DNA of 64,000 nt from Rhizobium grahamii (GTDB taxonomy: Bacteria; Pseudomonadota; Alphaproteobacteria; Rhizobiales; Rhizobiaceae), in assembly GCF_009498215.1 (NCBI RefSeq), contig NZ_CP043498.1:3822001-3886000 (forward strand). Reading direction: 5' to 3'. Positions within the stretch are counted from its first letter, which is position 1. Each line of letters opens with the position of its first letter. The position numbers were made by a program, and so were the translations under genes. The notes below the pieces were generated by a model. That model was not told the DNA's origin. It made no database searches and worked only from the letters and a program-made list of their open reading frames with translations. Shown here piece by piece: positions 1 through 8,516 of this stretch.

Positions 1-942
1 CGGAGCGTTGATGGCGCTGTGTGGTACATCGACGAGGATCACCCAGCTGGCGTTCACGTCCGGCAGTGCGAAGGGATAGACGACGCGATCGAAGGGTTCA
101 AAGCCATCGAAGGTGAGATCCTTGACGACGGCAGGCTGCAGCGAGTTCAGCGCGCTCTTGATCGAAGCGAGGCCTTCGCCGTCGTAGTCCTTCATCGAGA
201 GGTCGGCCTTCGGCGCGACGATCCACTTGCCCGTCTGGGACAGCAGGGTGACGCGGCCGGTGCCGAAGGGGTGCAGTGTCGAGAGCTTGTCGCGCAGCGA
301 CTTCAGCGAGATGTCGACGCCACTGACGCCGACCAGCTTCCCGCCGGACATGACGGGATAAGCGATCGAGGTCATCGCCGTGTTTTCACCGGTCGTCGTC
401 TCGGCGTAAGGCGGCGAAAGCGCGCCCTTCTTGCTCTGCGCGGCGAGGGAGTACCATTCGGCCTTGTAGTCGGAATCGAAGGTCGAGAAGGTGAAGCCAC
501 CGTCCTTCTTCTTCGTCCAGTATGGGTTGAACGTGCCATCCTTGGCCGAACCGAAATCGACCTTGCCGGCCATCGTCGGCGACTGGCCGTCGAAGCCGTT
601 CGGTTCCTCGGCAAACCAGCTGCCGAATGCGAACTGGTTGCGTTCGACGTTGGCCTTCAGCATGTCGACGACCGACTTGCGGTCGAGATACTTGCCTTCG
701 TGGCCTCGGCTGATCGTGCCGGCCATCGAGCGAGCGGCGCCGGCGAGTTCGCCGACGGAAGAGGCGACTTCGTTGGCGATCGACTTCGCCTCGAGGTTTG
801 CTTGGTCCATCGTCAGTGTCTGAACGCGGCTGCGCGTCTCACCGATCAGGAAAAAGTTGGAAACGAGAAGAACGAGTGCAATCGAAATGCCAGTGATGAG
901 GATAAGCTTAGCCGCAAGCGACTTCATGCGAAAAATGAACAT
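1..942 (-). CDS. Methyl-accepting chemotaxis protein, N-terminal part (dCache sensor), truncated by window edge
   Basis: This is a membrane chemoreceptor whose periplasmic sensor lies in the window; the HAMP and signalling domains lie off the left edge. Translation from the ATG at 942 gives a short basic start (MFIFRMKSLAAK), a membrane segment at about residues 10-33 (LILITGISIALVLLVSN), then about 280 residues of extracytoplasmic domain. The domain has the double-Cache pattern: WFAEEPNGFDG, then DYKAEWYSLA, and the GKLVGVSGVDISLKSL strand that closes the distal lobe. A GAGGAAA ribosome site sits just upstream. Residues typical of amine or amino-acid-binding dCache domains (W-Y followed later by D in GVDIS) are present, but the ligand cannot be named. 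The frame stays open to position 1. Confidence 0.88.
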   Translation of the reverse strand, partial: MFIFRMKSLAAKLILITGISIALVLLVSNFFLIGETRSRVQTLTMDQANLEAKSIANEVASSVGELAGAARSMAGTISRGHEGKYLDRKSVVDMLKANVERNQFAFGSWFAEEPNGFDGQSPTMAGKVDFGSAKDGTFNPYWTKKKDGGFTFSTFDSDYKAEWYSLAAQSKKGALSPPYAETTTGENTAMTSIAYPVMSGGKLVGVSGVDISLKSLRDKLSTLHPFGTGRVTLLSQTGKWIVAPKADLSMKDYDGEGLASIKSALNSLQPAVVKDLTFDGFEPFDRVVYPFALPDVNASWVILVDVPHSAINAP

Positions 943-1161
943 GGTTTCCTCGGGGGAAGGATGCGTCGGCCGGTGCATTCACCGACGCAGAGACGGAAGC
1001 CCGCCCCTTCATGGAGCAGCCGTAAGGAATGCCCGATCCTTTGAGGAAGGTCTGGCGATCACCCGAAACATCGCCAGAAATCTATTAAATTTGAATGAAA
1101 TGCCATCAAATTCCATGGGCCGAGATCGTCCGCGCAGCGAAATGTCGCGGCGGCGACGGCG

Positions 1162-2061
1162 CTATAGTTCCTTTGCGACGTCGTCGCTCAGGGGGATGGA
1201 AGGCTGTGCGCCCTGCTTCAGGCAGGCGAGCGAACCGGCAACGGCTGCGCGCCGAAGAGCAGTCTCGAAATCGAGCCCCTCGTCCAGGCTGGCGGCGAAA
1301 TAGCCACAGAAGGTGTCGCCCGCGCCCACAGTGTCCACCGGCTCGATCTTCAGACCCTTGGCCTTGAACAGATGGCCGTCGCGTATGGCGATCACGCCAT
1401 CGGCGCCGAGCGTGACGATCAGCGTCTGGCCGGTCTCGCCGTTCAGCCGTTTCAGCGCTGCCTCGCGTTCACCGGCGTTCATGCCGTCCTGTCCGGCCAA
1501 CCGTTCGAATTCCGTCTCGTTGGCGATGACGATATCGGCAAGGCGCCCGAGGCGCGGTGCGTCGGCGATCAATGGTGCAAGGTTGAGGACTGTCGTGATG
1601 CCCTTCGATTTTGCGCGGGCGAGCGCCTGCTCGACGGCTGGAACAGGGACTTCCAGCTGGAGCATGAGAGTATCGCCCTTCTGCATCGCATCGACAGCGG
1701 CATCGGCGTCCTTCGCCGTGACTGTGCCGTTGGCACCTGGTACGACCGCAATCATGTTCTCGCCATCGCCGCCGACAAGGATAAGGGCGGTTCCGGTCGG
1801 CTGCTCCACATGCTTTACGCCGTCAAGCGTCGCTCCGGCGTCCTTCAGGAGTTCCAAAGCGGGCTCCGCAAAGTTATCGCGACCAACAGCGCCGGCCATC
1901 AGCACAACGCGGCCCGCTCGACGCGCTGCCAGTGCCTGGTTGGCGCCCTTGCCGCCTGCGGCGGTGGAAAAGCCATTGCCGGCGACGGTCTCGCCCGGCT
2001 TCGGCAGCCTGTCGGTGGTGGCGATGAGGTCCATGTTGATGGAGCCGAAAACTGTGATCAT
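1162..2061 (-). CDS. rbsK: Ribokinase (PfkB family)
   Basis: The protein phosphorylates D-ribose at O5 with ATP, feeding the pentose phosphate pathway in the cytoplasm. It has 299 residues, normal for ribokinase. The family start MITVFGSINMD is intact, the sugar-binding GGKGANQ motif is at 36-42, and the PfkB signature DTVGAGD is at 243-249, where Asp249 is the expected catalytic base. I chose the ATG at 2061 because the family begins there. An in-frame ATG at 2115 overlaps the rmuC stop and would add 18 unconserved residues, so it is possible but less likely. It lies directly downstream of rmuC on the same strand and is probably cotranscribed. No ribose transporter is adjacent. Confidence 0.88.
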   Translation of the reverse strand: MITVFGSINMDLIATTDRLPKPGETVAGNGFSTAAGGKGANQALAARRAGRVVLMAGAVGRDNFAEPALELLKDAGATLDGVKHVEQPTGTALILVGGDGENMIAVVPGANGTVTAKDADAAVDAMQKGDTLMLQLEVPVPAVEQALARAKSKGITTVLNLAPLIADAPRLGRLADIVIANETEFERLAGQDGMNAGEREAALKRLNGETGQTLIVTLGADGVIAIRDGHLFKAKGLKIEPVDTVGAGDTFCGYFAASLDEGLDFETALRRAAVAGSLACLKQGAQPSIPLSDDVAKEL

Positions 2062-2111
2062 GAGATGTGCCCGTCCGATATCTTCTTCGGGCGCGACACT
2101 GCCCGAATGGC

Positions 2112-3335
2112 TCACTCGTCGTCAACTACTCTGAGCTTCAGCAAGCCGGTCCGGCTGTCGACCGACTTCTGTGAAGTATCGCTTTCCTTCGCCCGTTGCG
2201 CCGGAGCGTCGCCTTCGAATTCCAGCGCCTCTATCTTCGCGCCGCGCTTGTTCAGCTTGTCCGCGGAGGTCAGGATCATGTCGACATCCTTCTGCGCCAT
2301 GGAAAAATGGCTCTGCAGCTTCCGGACGCGGTCATCAAGGCGCCCAAGGTCGTCCATCAGGCTGACGACTTCGCCCTGGATGACGTGTGCCTGGGCGCGC
2401 ATGCGCTGATCCTTCAGGACCGCCTGAATGACCTGGATCGACAGCATCAGGAGGGACGGGGAGACGATGACGACCCGCGCCCGATGCGCCTTCTGCACGA
2501 TCGGCTCGAAATTCTCGTGTATCTCGGCAAAGATCGATTCCGATGGCACGAACATGAAAGCCGTATCCTGGGTCTCTCCCTGGATCAGATATTTCTCCGA
2601 GATGTCCCGGATATGCGTCTCCATGTCGCGGCGGAATTGCTGCGAGGCGACCTTCGCGCCATCAGGTCCGCCCGCATCGCGGATGGCATTCCATGCTTCC
2701 AGCGGAAATTTCGCGTCGATAACCAGTGGCGGCGCGCCGTTCGGCATGCGGATCGTGCAGTCCGGCCGCGAGCCGTTGGAGAGCGTGTGCTGGAAGGTGT
2801 AAGCACCCATCGGAAGGCCGTCGGCAACGATCGTTTCCATCCGCGATTGCCCGAAGGCGCCACGCGTCTGCTTGTTGGAAAGGATCGCCTGCAGACCAAC
2901 AACGTCCTTGGCAAGCGTCTGGATGTTGCTTTGAGCGGCATCGATGACGGCCAGGCGCTCCTGCAATCTTTGAAGGTTCTCGTGCGTGGACTTCGTCTGC
3001 TCGGAAATGGTCGTGCTGACGCGCTGCGACATGCCGTCGAGACGCTGGTTTATCGCCTGGTTGAGTTCCGCCTGCCGCGAGCCGAAAACCTCGGCCATCG
3101 TCGACATGCGCCCATGCATTTCCGCCTGAATTTTCAGAAGCTCTGCCATCCGGGCATCGGCTTCCGTCGCCCTCATGGCCGCGTCGTCCGCCTGTTCCCG
3201 CCGCAATTGGCCGCTGCGCACGAGAAGCACGATCATCAGGACGATCAGTGCTGCAATCGCTCCGCCACCGAGGGCGAGGATAGCTGGGTTGAGCTTGGAA
3301 AAGGCGAAGGAAAGTGAGTCGGCGCTTGGGTTCAT
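2112..3335 (-). CDS. rmuC: DNA recombination protein RmuC
   Basis: RmuC-family protein of 407 residues, implicated in limiting inversions at short inverted repeats and related to restriction-endonuclease-fold nucleases. One membrane anchor is near residues 15-40 (a run rich in Ala, Ile, Leu and Val), then a long coiled coil from about 45 to 155. The conserved RmuC core follows: GAFGQSRMETIVADG, DCTIRMPNG and VIDAKFPLEAW, where the D...AK pattern matches the nuclease-fold active-site strand. The C-terminus is charged and variable. The start is the only sensible ATG ahead of the anchor. The gene opens a two-gene run with rbsK and is divergent from the globin chemoreceptor across about 200 bases. 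Confidence 0.9.
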   Translation of the reverse strand: MNPSADSLSFAFSKLNPAILALGGGAIAALIVLMIVLLVRSGQLRREQADDAAMRATEADARMAELLKIQAEMHGRMSTMAEVFGSRQAELNQAINQRLDGMSQRVSTTISEQTKSTHENLQRLQERLAVIDAAQSNIQTLAKDVVGLQAILSNKQTRGAFGQSRMETIVADGLPMGAYTFQHTLSNGSRPDCTIRMPNGAPPLVIDAKFPLEAWNAIRDAGGPDGAKVASQQFRRDMETHIRDISEKYLIQGETQDTAFMFVPSESIFAEIHENFEPIVQKAHRARVVIVSPSLLMLSIQVIQAVLKDQRMRAQAHVIQGEVVSLMDDLGRLDDRVRKLQSHFSMAQKDVDMILTSADKLNKRGAKIEALEFEGDAPAQRAKESDTSQKSVDSRTGLLKLRVVDDE

Positions 3336-3532
3336 GAGGGCACCATAGCAAACCCGTGCGCATTTTCTAGATCAAAACGTGAACAACTCACAGGGCGGTG
3401 TTGTCGGCTGGGTGGCGCATATTTGAGCCACTAGCAGACAAATAGGATCTCGATTTAACCATTGCTCAACTATATTCGGCAAATGCTCGGCTTCAATTTT
3501 TCCTTCGGCATCAATCACAAAGCAGAGACATC

Positions 3533-5032
3533 ATGACCAGTCAGCCGTCCGACAATGCGCTCAAGCAACGCCTTGACTTCATCGAGCTGGACGATGACGC
3601 ACGGATGGCACTGCGCGAAATGCGTCCTGCCATTTCGGAGCTGCTTGGTGCAGCTCTCGACAAATTCTACGGCAAGCTCGGCAAGACGCCTGCGGTTGCG
3701 AAGTTCTTCTCCGACAAGAACCATATGAACCACGCCAAGAAACGCCAGGAAGCCCACTGGGCCAATCTGGCGGGCGGCAATTTCGATGAGTCCTATGTCA
3801 ATGGCGTCACCGCTGTCGGCCGGACGCACGCACGCATCGGCCTTGAGCCCCGCTGGTACATCGGTGGTTACGCGTTGCTGATGAGCGACCTCATCAAGGG
3901 CCTCATGGATAAGCAGTGGCCGTCACGTTTTGCACGCCAGCAGGGCAAGGTACTCGCCGAAAAGCTTGCGGCTGTCGTGAAGGCAGCCATGCTGGACATG
4001 GACTACTCGATCTCCGTTTATCTCGATACGCTCGACGAGAAGCGCAAGCAGCTTGAGGAGGAGCGCGCGAAGGCCGAAGCCGACCAGGCGCTGGCGCTCA
4101 GCCACCTTCGTCGCGGATTGGAGGCGCTTTCCAACGGCGACCTCGAGGCAACCCTGCCGTCCGATCTGCCGGGCAGCTTCAAGGAAATGGCGGACGACTA
4201 TAATCGCGCCGTAGCGGCCTTGCGCACGTCCTTTGCATCGGTACGCGCAACCTCCGGGGAAATTCTTCAGGGCACCGACGTCATCGCCAAGGGCTCGGAC
4301 GACCTGGCGCTGCGCACCGCGCAGCAGGCCGCAGGCGTCGAGGAAAGCTCGGCCGCGCTGCAGCAGCTCTCGGTCAGCGTCGGCCAGACGGCCGCCAATG
4401 CCGAGAAGGCTTCGGCAGCCGTGCGTGAAACACAGCAGAAGGCGAAAAACTCCGGCGAGCTCGTCACCAGCGCCGTATCGGCGATGGCCGAGATCGAGAA
4501 GTCCTCGACCGAGATTTCAAAGATCATCGGCGTCATCGATGAAATCGCCTTCCAGACCAACCTGCTGGCCTTGAATGCCGGCGTCGAGGCGGCCCGCGCA
4601 GGCGATGCGGGCAAGGGCTTCGCTGTCGTTGCGCAGGAAGTTCGCCAACTCGCGCAGCGGACCGCCGACGCGGCAAAGGAAATCAAGAACCTGATTTCGC
4701 AGAGCTCGTCTCAGGTCAACGAAGGCGTCGATATCGTCAGCAGCACGGGCGAAGCGCTGAGCGACATGATCAACCGTATCGACATCATCAACCGCTTTGT
4801 GGCCGACATCGCGGCCGCCGCGCGCGATCAGGCAACCGGCGTCAATGAAGTCAGCGTCGCCATTCGCAACATGGATACGATCACCCAGCAGAACTCCGGC
4901 ATGGTGGAGCGCACATCCGAGGAGACCCGCCGCCTGCGCAGCGAGGTCGACAGCCTTGTGGGCCTGCTGCAGCGCTTCCGCACCGGCGCCCCGGAGCGCG
5001 CCATGCCGATGGCTTCCCGCCGCGCCGCGTAA
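3533..5032 (+). CDS. Globin-coupled soluble chemoreceptor (HemAT-like)
   Basis: A cytoplasmic methyl-accepting chemotaxis protein of 499 residues with no membrane segment. Residues about 10-175 form a protoglobin (globin-coupled sensor) domain. The predicted haem-ligating proximal histidine is His99 in GRTHARIGLEPRWY, followed by the helix-rich region around YIGGYALLMSD. A HAMP-like linker covers about 188-235 (ALSNGDLEATLPSDL). The MCP signalling domain follows, with the hairpin-tip motif EIAFQTNLLALNAGVEAAR from about residue 337. By analogy with HemAT it should bind O2 and report to CheA/CheW, probably for aerotaxis. It is monocistronic, with a strong hairpin just downstream at 5053-5082. 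No che genes are nearby. Confidence 0.93.
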   Translation: MTSQPSDNALKQRLDFIELDDDARMALREMRPAISELLGAALDKFYGKLGKTPAVAKFFSDKNHMNHAKKRQEAHWANLAGGNFDESYVNGVTAVGRTHARIGLEPRWYIGGYALLMSDLIKGLMDKQWPSRFARQQGKVLAEKLAAVVKAAMLDMDYSISVYLDTLDEKRKQLEEERAKAEADQALALSHLRRGLEALSNGDLEATLPSDLPGSFKEMADDYNRAVAALRTSFASVRATSGEILQGTDVIAKGSDDLALRTAQQAAGVEESSAALQQLSVSVGQTAANAEKASAAVRETQQKAKNSGELVTSAVSAMAEIEKSSTEISKIIGVIDEIAFQTNLLALNAGVEAARAGDAGKGFAVVAQEVRQLAQRTADAAKEIKNLISQSSSQVNEGVDIVSSTGEALSDMINRIDIINRFVADIAAAARDQATGVNEVSVAIRNMDTITQQNSGMVERTSEETRRLRSEVDSLVGLLQRFRTGAPERAMPMASRRAA

Positions 5033-5052
5033 CGTAAAGCCAATGAAATTCC

Positions 5053-5082
5053 CGACGGCCGCGCAAAAAAGCGCGGCCGTCG
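5053..5082 (+). terminator. Rho-independent-type hairpin after the globin chemoreceptor
   Basis: Perfect 12-bp GC-rich stem CGACGGCCGCGC / GCGCGGCCGTCG around an AAAAAA loop, followed by CCTTTCGG. It starts 21 bases after the chemoreceptor stop and ends about 50 bases before def, so it separates the two transcription units. The T tract is short. Confidence 0.75.
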
Positions 5083-5130
5083 CCTTTCGGATAATTCCAT
5101 CGGGCGGAAAGATGCGTTATGGGAACGGCC

Positions 5131-5646
5131 ATGACCATCAAGCCACTTATCATTCTTCCCGATCCGCTGCTGCGCCAGGTTTCCAAGCCTATCGAACGTG
5201 TCGACAGTGACCTTCAGCGTCTCGCCGACGATATGCTCGAGACGATGTACGATGCACCGGGCATCGGCCTTGCCGCCATTCAGATCGGCGTTCCGCGCCG
5301 CATGCTGGTAATCGACGTCTCGCGTGAGGGTGAGGAGAAGCAACCGCTCGTCTTCATCAATCCCGAAGTCGTCAAATCGTCCGATGAGCGTTCCGTCTAC
5401 GAGGAAGGCTGCCTTTCGATCCCCGACTATTACGCGGAAGTCGAACGCCCGGCGACGATCGGCGTCAAGTATCTCGACCGTGATGGAAAAGAGCAGCTGA
5501 TCGATGCCGACGGATTGTTGGCGACCTGCCTGCAGCACGAGATCGACCACTTGAACGGCGTACTCTTCATTGACCATATCTCGAGGCTGAAACGCGAGAT
5601 GGTGATCAAGAAGTTCACCAAGGCTGCGAAAGCCAAGGCGATCTGA
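5131..5646 (+). CDS. def: Peptide deformylase
   Basis: Removes the N-formyl group from nascent proteins and uses a metal (usually Fe2+). All three family motifs are present: GIGLAAIQIG (motif 1), EGCLSIP with the metal-ligand Cys (motif 2), and QHEIDHLNG, the HExxH metal-binding and catalytic motif (motif 3). From the ATG at 5131 the protein has 171 residues and begins MTIKPLIILPDPLLRQ, the usual family start. A GGGA ribosome site at 5121-5124 fits this ATG. The in-frame ATG at 5119 is a possible alternative adding four residues. Gene order def-fmt-truA couples deformylation with initiator-tRNA formylation, as in many bacteria. Confidence 0.96.
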   Translation: MTIKPLIILPDPLLRQVSKPIERVDSDLQRLADDMLETMYDAPGIGLAAIQIGVPRRMLVIDVSREGEEKQPLVFINPEVVKSSDERSVYEEGCLSIPDYYAEVERPATIGVKYLDRDGKEQLIDADGLLATCLQHEIDHLNGVLFIDHISRLKREMVIKKFTKAAKAKAI

Positions 5647-5792
5647 GCCATCTTGGCGCCGGTGACGTCAGATCATCGGGCGCTATCATTGCCACGTCAG
5701 CATGGCGGTGCACGCAAATGGCATTGGCGGCTACCGATCTCCAACTGGCAAGCCCGTTGAAAGACGGCGGATCCTAAGGACAGGCGGGAAAA

Positions 5793-6728
5793 ATGTCTCT
5801 ACGTATCGTTTTCATGGGGACGCCGGAGTTTTCGGTCCCGACATTGCGCAGCCTGGTCGATGCCGGCCACACCGTCGCGGCCGTCTATACGCAACCGCCG
5901 CGACCCGGCGGACGCCGCGGACTGGACCTGCAGAAGTCGCCGGTGCATCAGGCGGCGGAACTGCTCGGCATTCCTGTCTTCACTCCTGTTAACTTCAAGG
6001 AACAGGCGGAGCGCGACCACTTCATCGCATTGCAGGCCGACGTTGCCGTCGTTGTCGCATATGGGTTGCTGCTCCCCGAAGCCATCCTGAACGGCACGCG
6101 CTACGGCTGCTACAATGGCCACGCATCGCTGCTGCCGCGTTGGCGGGGTGCAGCGCCAATCCAGCGCGCGATCATGGCAGGCGACGAAAAGACCGGCATG
6201 ATGGTGATGAAGATGGACAAGGGCCTCGATACCGGCCCGGTCGCTCTCACCAGCGAAGTCGAGATCGGGCCGAACATGACCGGCGGCGAGTTGCACGACA
6301 GGTTGATGCATGCGGGCGCAAAGGCGATGGCCGCAGCAATGGTGAAGCTTGAGATGGGCGATCTGCCGCTGACGCCGCAAGCGACCGATGGCGTGCTCTA
6401 CGCCGCCAAGCTCGACAAGGGCGAGACTCGGATCGACTTTTCGAAGAATGCGCCCGATGTTCACAATCACATTCGTGGTCTGGCGCCGTTTCCGGGTGCC
6501 TGGTTCGAAGTCGAGATCGGCGGCAAGCCGGAGCGCGTCAAGGTGCTCGGCTCCGAACTGGCGGAAGGCTCCGGGCCGGCAGGCGAACTGATCAGCAACG
6601 ATCTCGTCGTTGCCTGCGCTTCCGGTGCTGTCAGGCTGACGAAACTGCAGAAGGCCGGTGGCAAGCCGCTTGCCGCTGCCGACTTCCTCCGCGGCACGCC
6701 ACTTGCAGCCGGCACGAGGCTCGCCTGA
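5793..6728 (+). CDS. fmt: Methionyl-tRNA formyltransferase
   Basis: Transfers a formyl group from 10-formyl-tetrahydrofolate to Met-tRNAfMet for translation initiation. The 311-residue length is typical. The start MSLRIVFMGTPEFSVPTL is the conserved Rossmann N-terminus. The active-site motif NGHASLLPRWRGAAPI begins at Asn108, with His110 the second catalytic residue, and the DTGPV segment follows. A C-terminal OB-like domain (HIRGLAPFPGAWFE onward) binds the tRNA. Its stop codon overlaps the truA start (TGATG at 6726-6730), so translational coupling is likely. It pairs functionally with def upstream. Confidence 0.96.
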   Translation: MSLRIVFMGTPEFSVPTLRSLVDAGHTVAAVYTQPPRPGGRRGLDLQKSPVHQAAELLGIPVFTPVNFKEQAERDHFIALQADVAVVVAYGLLLPEAILNGTRYGCYNGHASLLPRWRGAAPIQRAIMAGDEKTGMMVMKMDKGLDTGPVALTSEVEIGPNMTGGELHDRLMHAGAKAMAAAMVKLEMGDLPLTPQATDGVLYAAKLDKGETRIDFSKNAPDVHNHIRGLAPFPGAWFEVEIGGKPERVKVLGSELAEGSGPAGELISNDLVVACASGAVRLTKLQKAGGKPLAAADFLRGTPLAAGTRLA

Positions 6729-7534
6729 TGCATCGCTACCGAATGATCGTCGAGTATGACGGTGCACCCTATGTCGGTTGGCAGCGCCAGGACAACGGCC
6801 CCTCCGTCCAGGGCGCGATCGAAAAGGCAATCTTTTCCGCCAGCGGCGAAACGGTCTCGATCCGTGGCGCTGGCCGCACCGATTCCGGCGTTCATGCCAT
6901 GGGGCAGGTGATCCATGCCGACCTCGCCCGGGAATGGGCGCCGTTCAAGCTGCAGAACGCCCTCAACGCCCATCTGAAGCTTGCCGGCGAACGCGTCGCG
7001 ATCCTTGAGGTGCTTGCCGCGAATGAATTTTTCGACGCGCGCTTCTCTGCTGAACGCCGCCACTATCTCTATCGCATCATCACGCGGCGCGCGCCGCTTG
7101 CGATCGAGGCCGGCAAGGCGTGGTGGGTTCCGAAGGCGCTCGATCACGAGGCCATGCACGCTGCAGCTCAGACGCTTGTCGGCAAGCATGATTTCTCGAC
7201 CTTCCGCTCGGCGCATTGCCAGGCGAACAGCCCGATACGCACGCTTGATCGACTAGACGTCACGCGGAGCGGCGAACTCATCGAAATTCGTGCAACCGCA
7301 CAAAGTTTCCTGCACAATCAGATCCGCTCCTTTGCAGGAACGCTGAAGCTTGCAGGTGAGGGCAAGTGGACCCCCGAGGATGTTCGCGCCGCATTGGATG
7401 CCCGCGACCGCAAGGCCTGTGGCCCGGTCGCGCCGCCGGATGGTCTTTATTTCATGCAGGTGGATTATCCGGCGATCATCGTGGACCGGCGAAAGCCCAT
7501 GGAGGCAGGCAATGACGACGACGATCTATCATAA
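6728..7534 (+). CDS. truA: tRNA pseudouridine(38-40) synthase TruA
   Basis: Converts uridines 38-40 in the anticodon arm of many tRNAs to pseudouridine. The 268-residue protein has the TruA start YRMIVEYDGAPYVGWQRQ and the catalytic motif GAGRTDSGVHA with nucleophilic Asp52. The later core motifs FSTFRSAHCQA and SFLHNQIRSFAGTL are intact. The start overlaps the fmt stop by one base, and the 3' end overlaps the arsC-like gene by 23 bases, so def-fmt-truA-arsC reads as one operon after the gap behind def. Confidence 0.96.
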   Translation: MHRYRMIVEYDGAPYVGWQRQDNGPSVQGAIEKAIFSASGETVSIRGAGRTDSGVHAMGQVIHADLAREWAPFKLQNALNAHLKLAGERVAILEVLAANEFFDARFSAERRHYLYRIITRRAPLAIEAGKAWWVPKALDHEAMHAAAQTLVGKHDFSTFRSAHCQANSPIRTLDRLDVTRSGELIEIRATAQSFLHNQIRSFAGTLKLAGEGKWTPEDVRAALDARDRKACGPVAPPDGLYFMQVDYPAIIVDRRKPMEAGNDDDDLS

Positions 7535-7916
7535 CCCGGCGTGCGGCACGTCCCGCAATACATTGGCGATGATCCGTCAGTCGGGCGAAGAGCCTGAGGT
7601 CATCGAATATCTGAAGACGCCGCCGAGCCGCGAAACCCTGATGCAGTTGGTGGCCGCCATGGGCGGTTCGGTTCGGGCGCTGCTGCGCGAGAAGGGGACA
7701 CCCTACGCCGAACTCGGGCTCGACGATGCCAAGCTCAGCGACGAGCAGTTGCTTGATGCGATGCTGGCGCACCCGATCCTCATCAACAGACCGATCGTCG
7801 TGACGGAGAAGGGCGTGCGCTTGTGCCGCCCCTCTGAAACCGTGCTGGAAATTCTGTCCAATGCGTCCATAGGCACGTTCACCAAGGAAGACGGCGAAGT
7901 GGTTTCCCCCAAATAG
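7512..7916 (+). CDS. arsC: ArsC-family (glutaredoxin-type) arsenate reductase-like protein
   Basis: A 134-residue thioredoxin-fold protein beginning MTTTIYHNPACGTSRN, with the single catalytic cysteine at Cys11 followed by GTSR, as in glutaredoxin-coupled arsenate reductases. The ArsC sequences KTPPSR, the region around REKGTPYAELGL and LINRPIVVTEKGVRLCRP (with the substrate-loop arginines) are present. The start at 7512 has a GGAGG site at 7501-7505 inside the end of truA. No arsR, arsB or acr3 gene is nearby, so the arsenate role is known for the family but not supported by context; many such stand-alone copies are uncharacterised. Confidence 0.85.
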   Translation: MTTTIYHNPACGTSRNTLAMIRQSGEEPEVIEYLKTPPSRETLMQLVAAMGGSVRALLREKGTPYAELGLDDAKLSDEQLLDAMLAHPILINRPIVVTEKGVRLCRPSETVLEILSNASIGTFTKEDGEVVSPK

Positions 7917-7919
7917 GGA

Positions 7920-8516
7920 TCAGACAGGATAGACGCCGAGAAAGCGCTGGAGATATTCCGAAAGCAGCAGCGTCGGCACCAGAAGCACCAGCGTCATCGC
8001 GCCGACAAGCAGGCCGTTGCCGTAGAAGATCATGCGCAGGATGCGAGCGATAGCGAAGATCTGCGCGAGCATGAAGACGAGCAGCAGCAGCGATACCAGG
8101 CCGATAAGCCCCGGCGCGAAAAACACCACGGCCAGCAGCAGGCCGTTGATGTAGGAGAGCGGTACGCCGAGCCAGTTGACGCTGACGACGACAGGCGCGA
8201 AACGCTCGCCCTTGTGGAAGGCAAGCAACAGAAGCCCGGCCAGCACCAGTGGCACGAACCAGTTCGCGACCTCGACCAGCCCGAGGCGGAAATAGAAGAT
8301 CATTCCGACGTCGGTATGAGGCGGCATCGTCTGCAGGAATGCCTGGCGCCACCAGAGCCACGAGATGCCCATCGGCGGCAGGCACCAGAAAATTGCCCAG
8401 AAGGATCGATTGACGCCGCGCTCGGACACATCGAGAAAGCGAAAGCCGCGCGGATCCATCCGGATCAGCAGCCACAGCCCCGCCAGATAATACTGAACCT
8501 CTCTAAAGCCCGGCAT
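7920..8516 (-). CDS. Uncharacterised integral membrane protein
   Basis: A 198-residue hydrophobic protein that I do not assign to a family. From the ATG at 8516 it begins MPGFREVQYYLAGLWLLIRM and contains about five membrane segments, near residues 37-58, 70-98, 107-126, 128-152 and 166-188, with a Trp-rich stretch (GISWLWW). The start lies inside the end of dapE (14-base overlap), which argues for translational coupling; the longer open frame upstream reads into dapE and has no membrane character. It converges with the arsC-like gene with three bases between them. Its link to lysine biosynthesis is only positional. Confidence 0.78.
   Translation of the reverse strand: MPGFREVQYYLAGLWLLIRMDPRGFRFLDVSERGVNRSFWAIFWCLPPMGISWLWWRQAFLQTMPPHTDVGMIFYFRLGLVEVANWFVPLVLAGLLLLAFHKGERFAPVVVSVNWLGVPLSYINGLLLAVVFFAPGLIGLVSLLLLVFMLAQIFAIARILRMIFYGNGLLVGAMTLVLLVPTLLLSEYLQRFLGVYPV

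Noticed and set aside
7512..7916. Arsenic resistance operon
   Set aside because: Only a stand-alone ArsC-like gene is present; no arsR, arsB or acr3 accompanies it.
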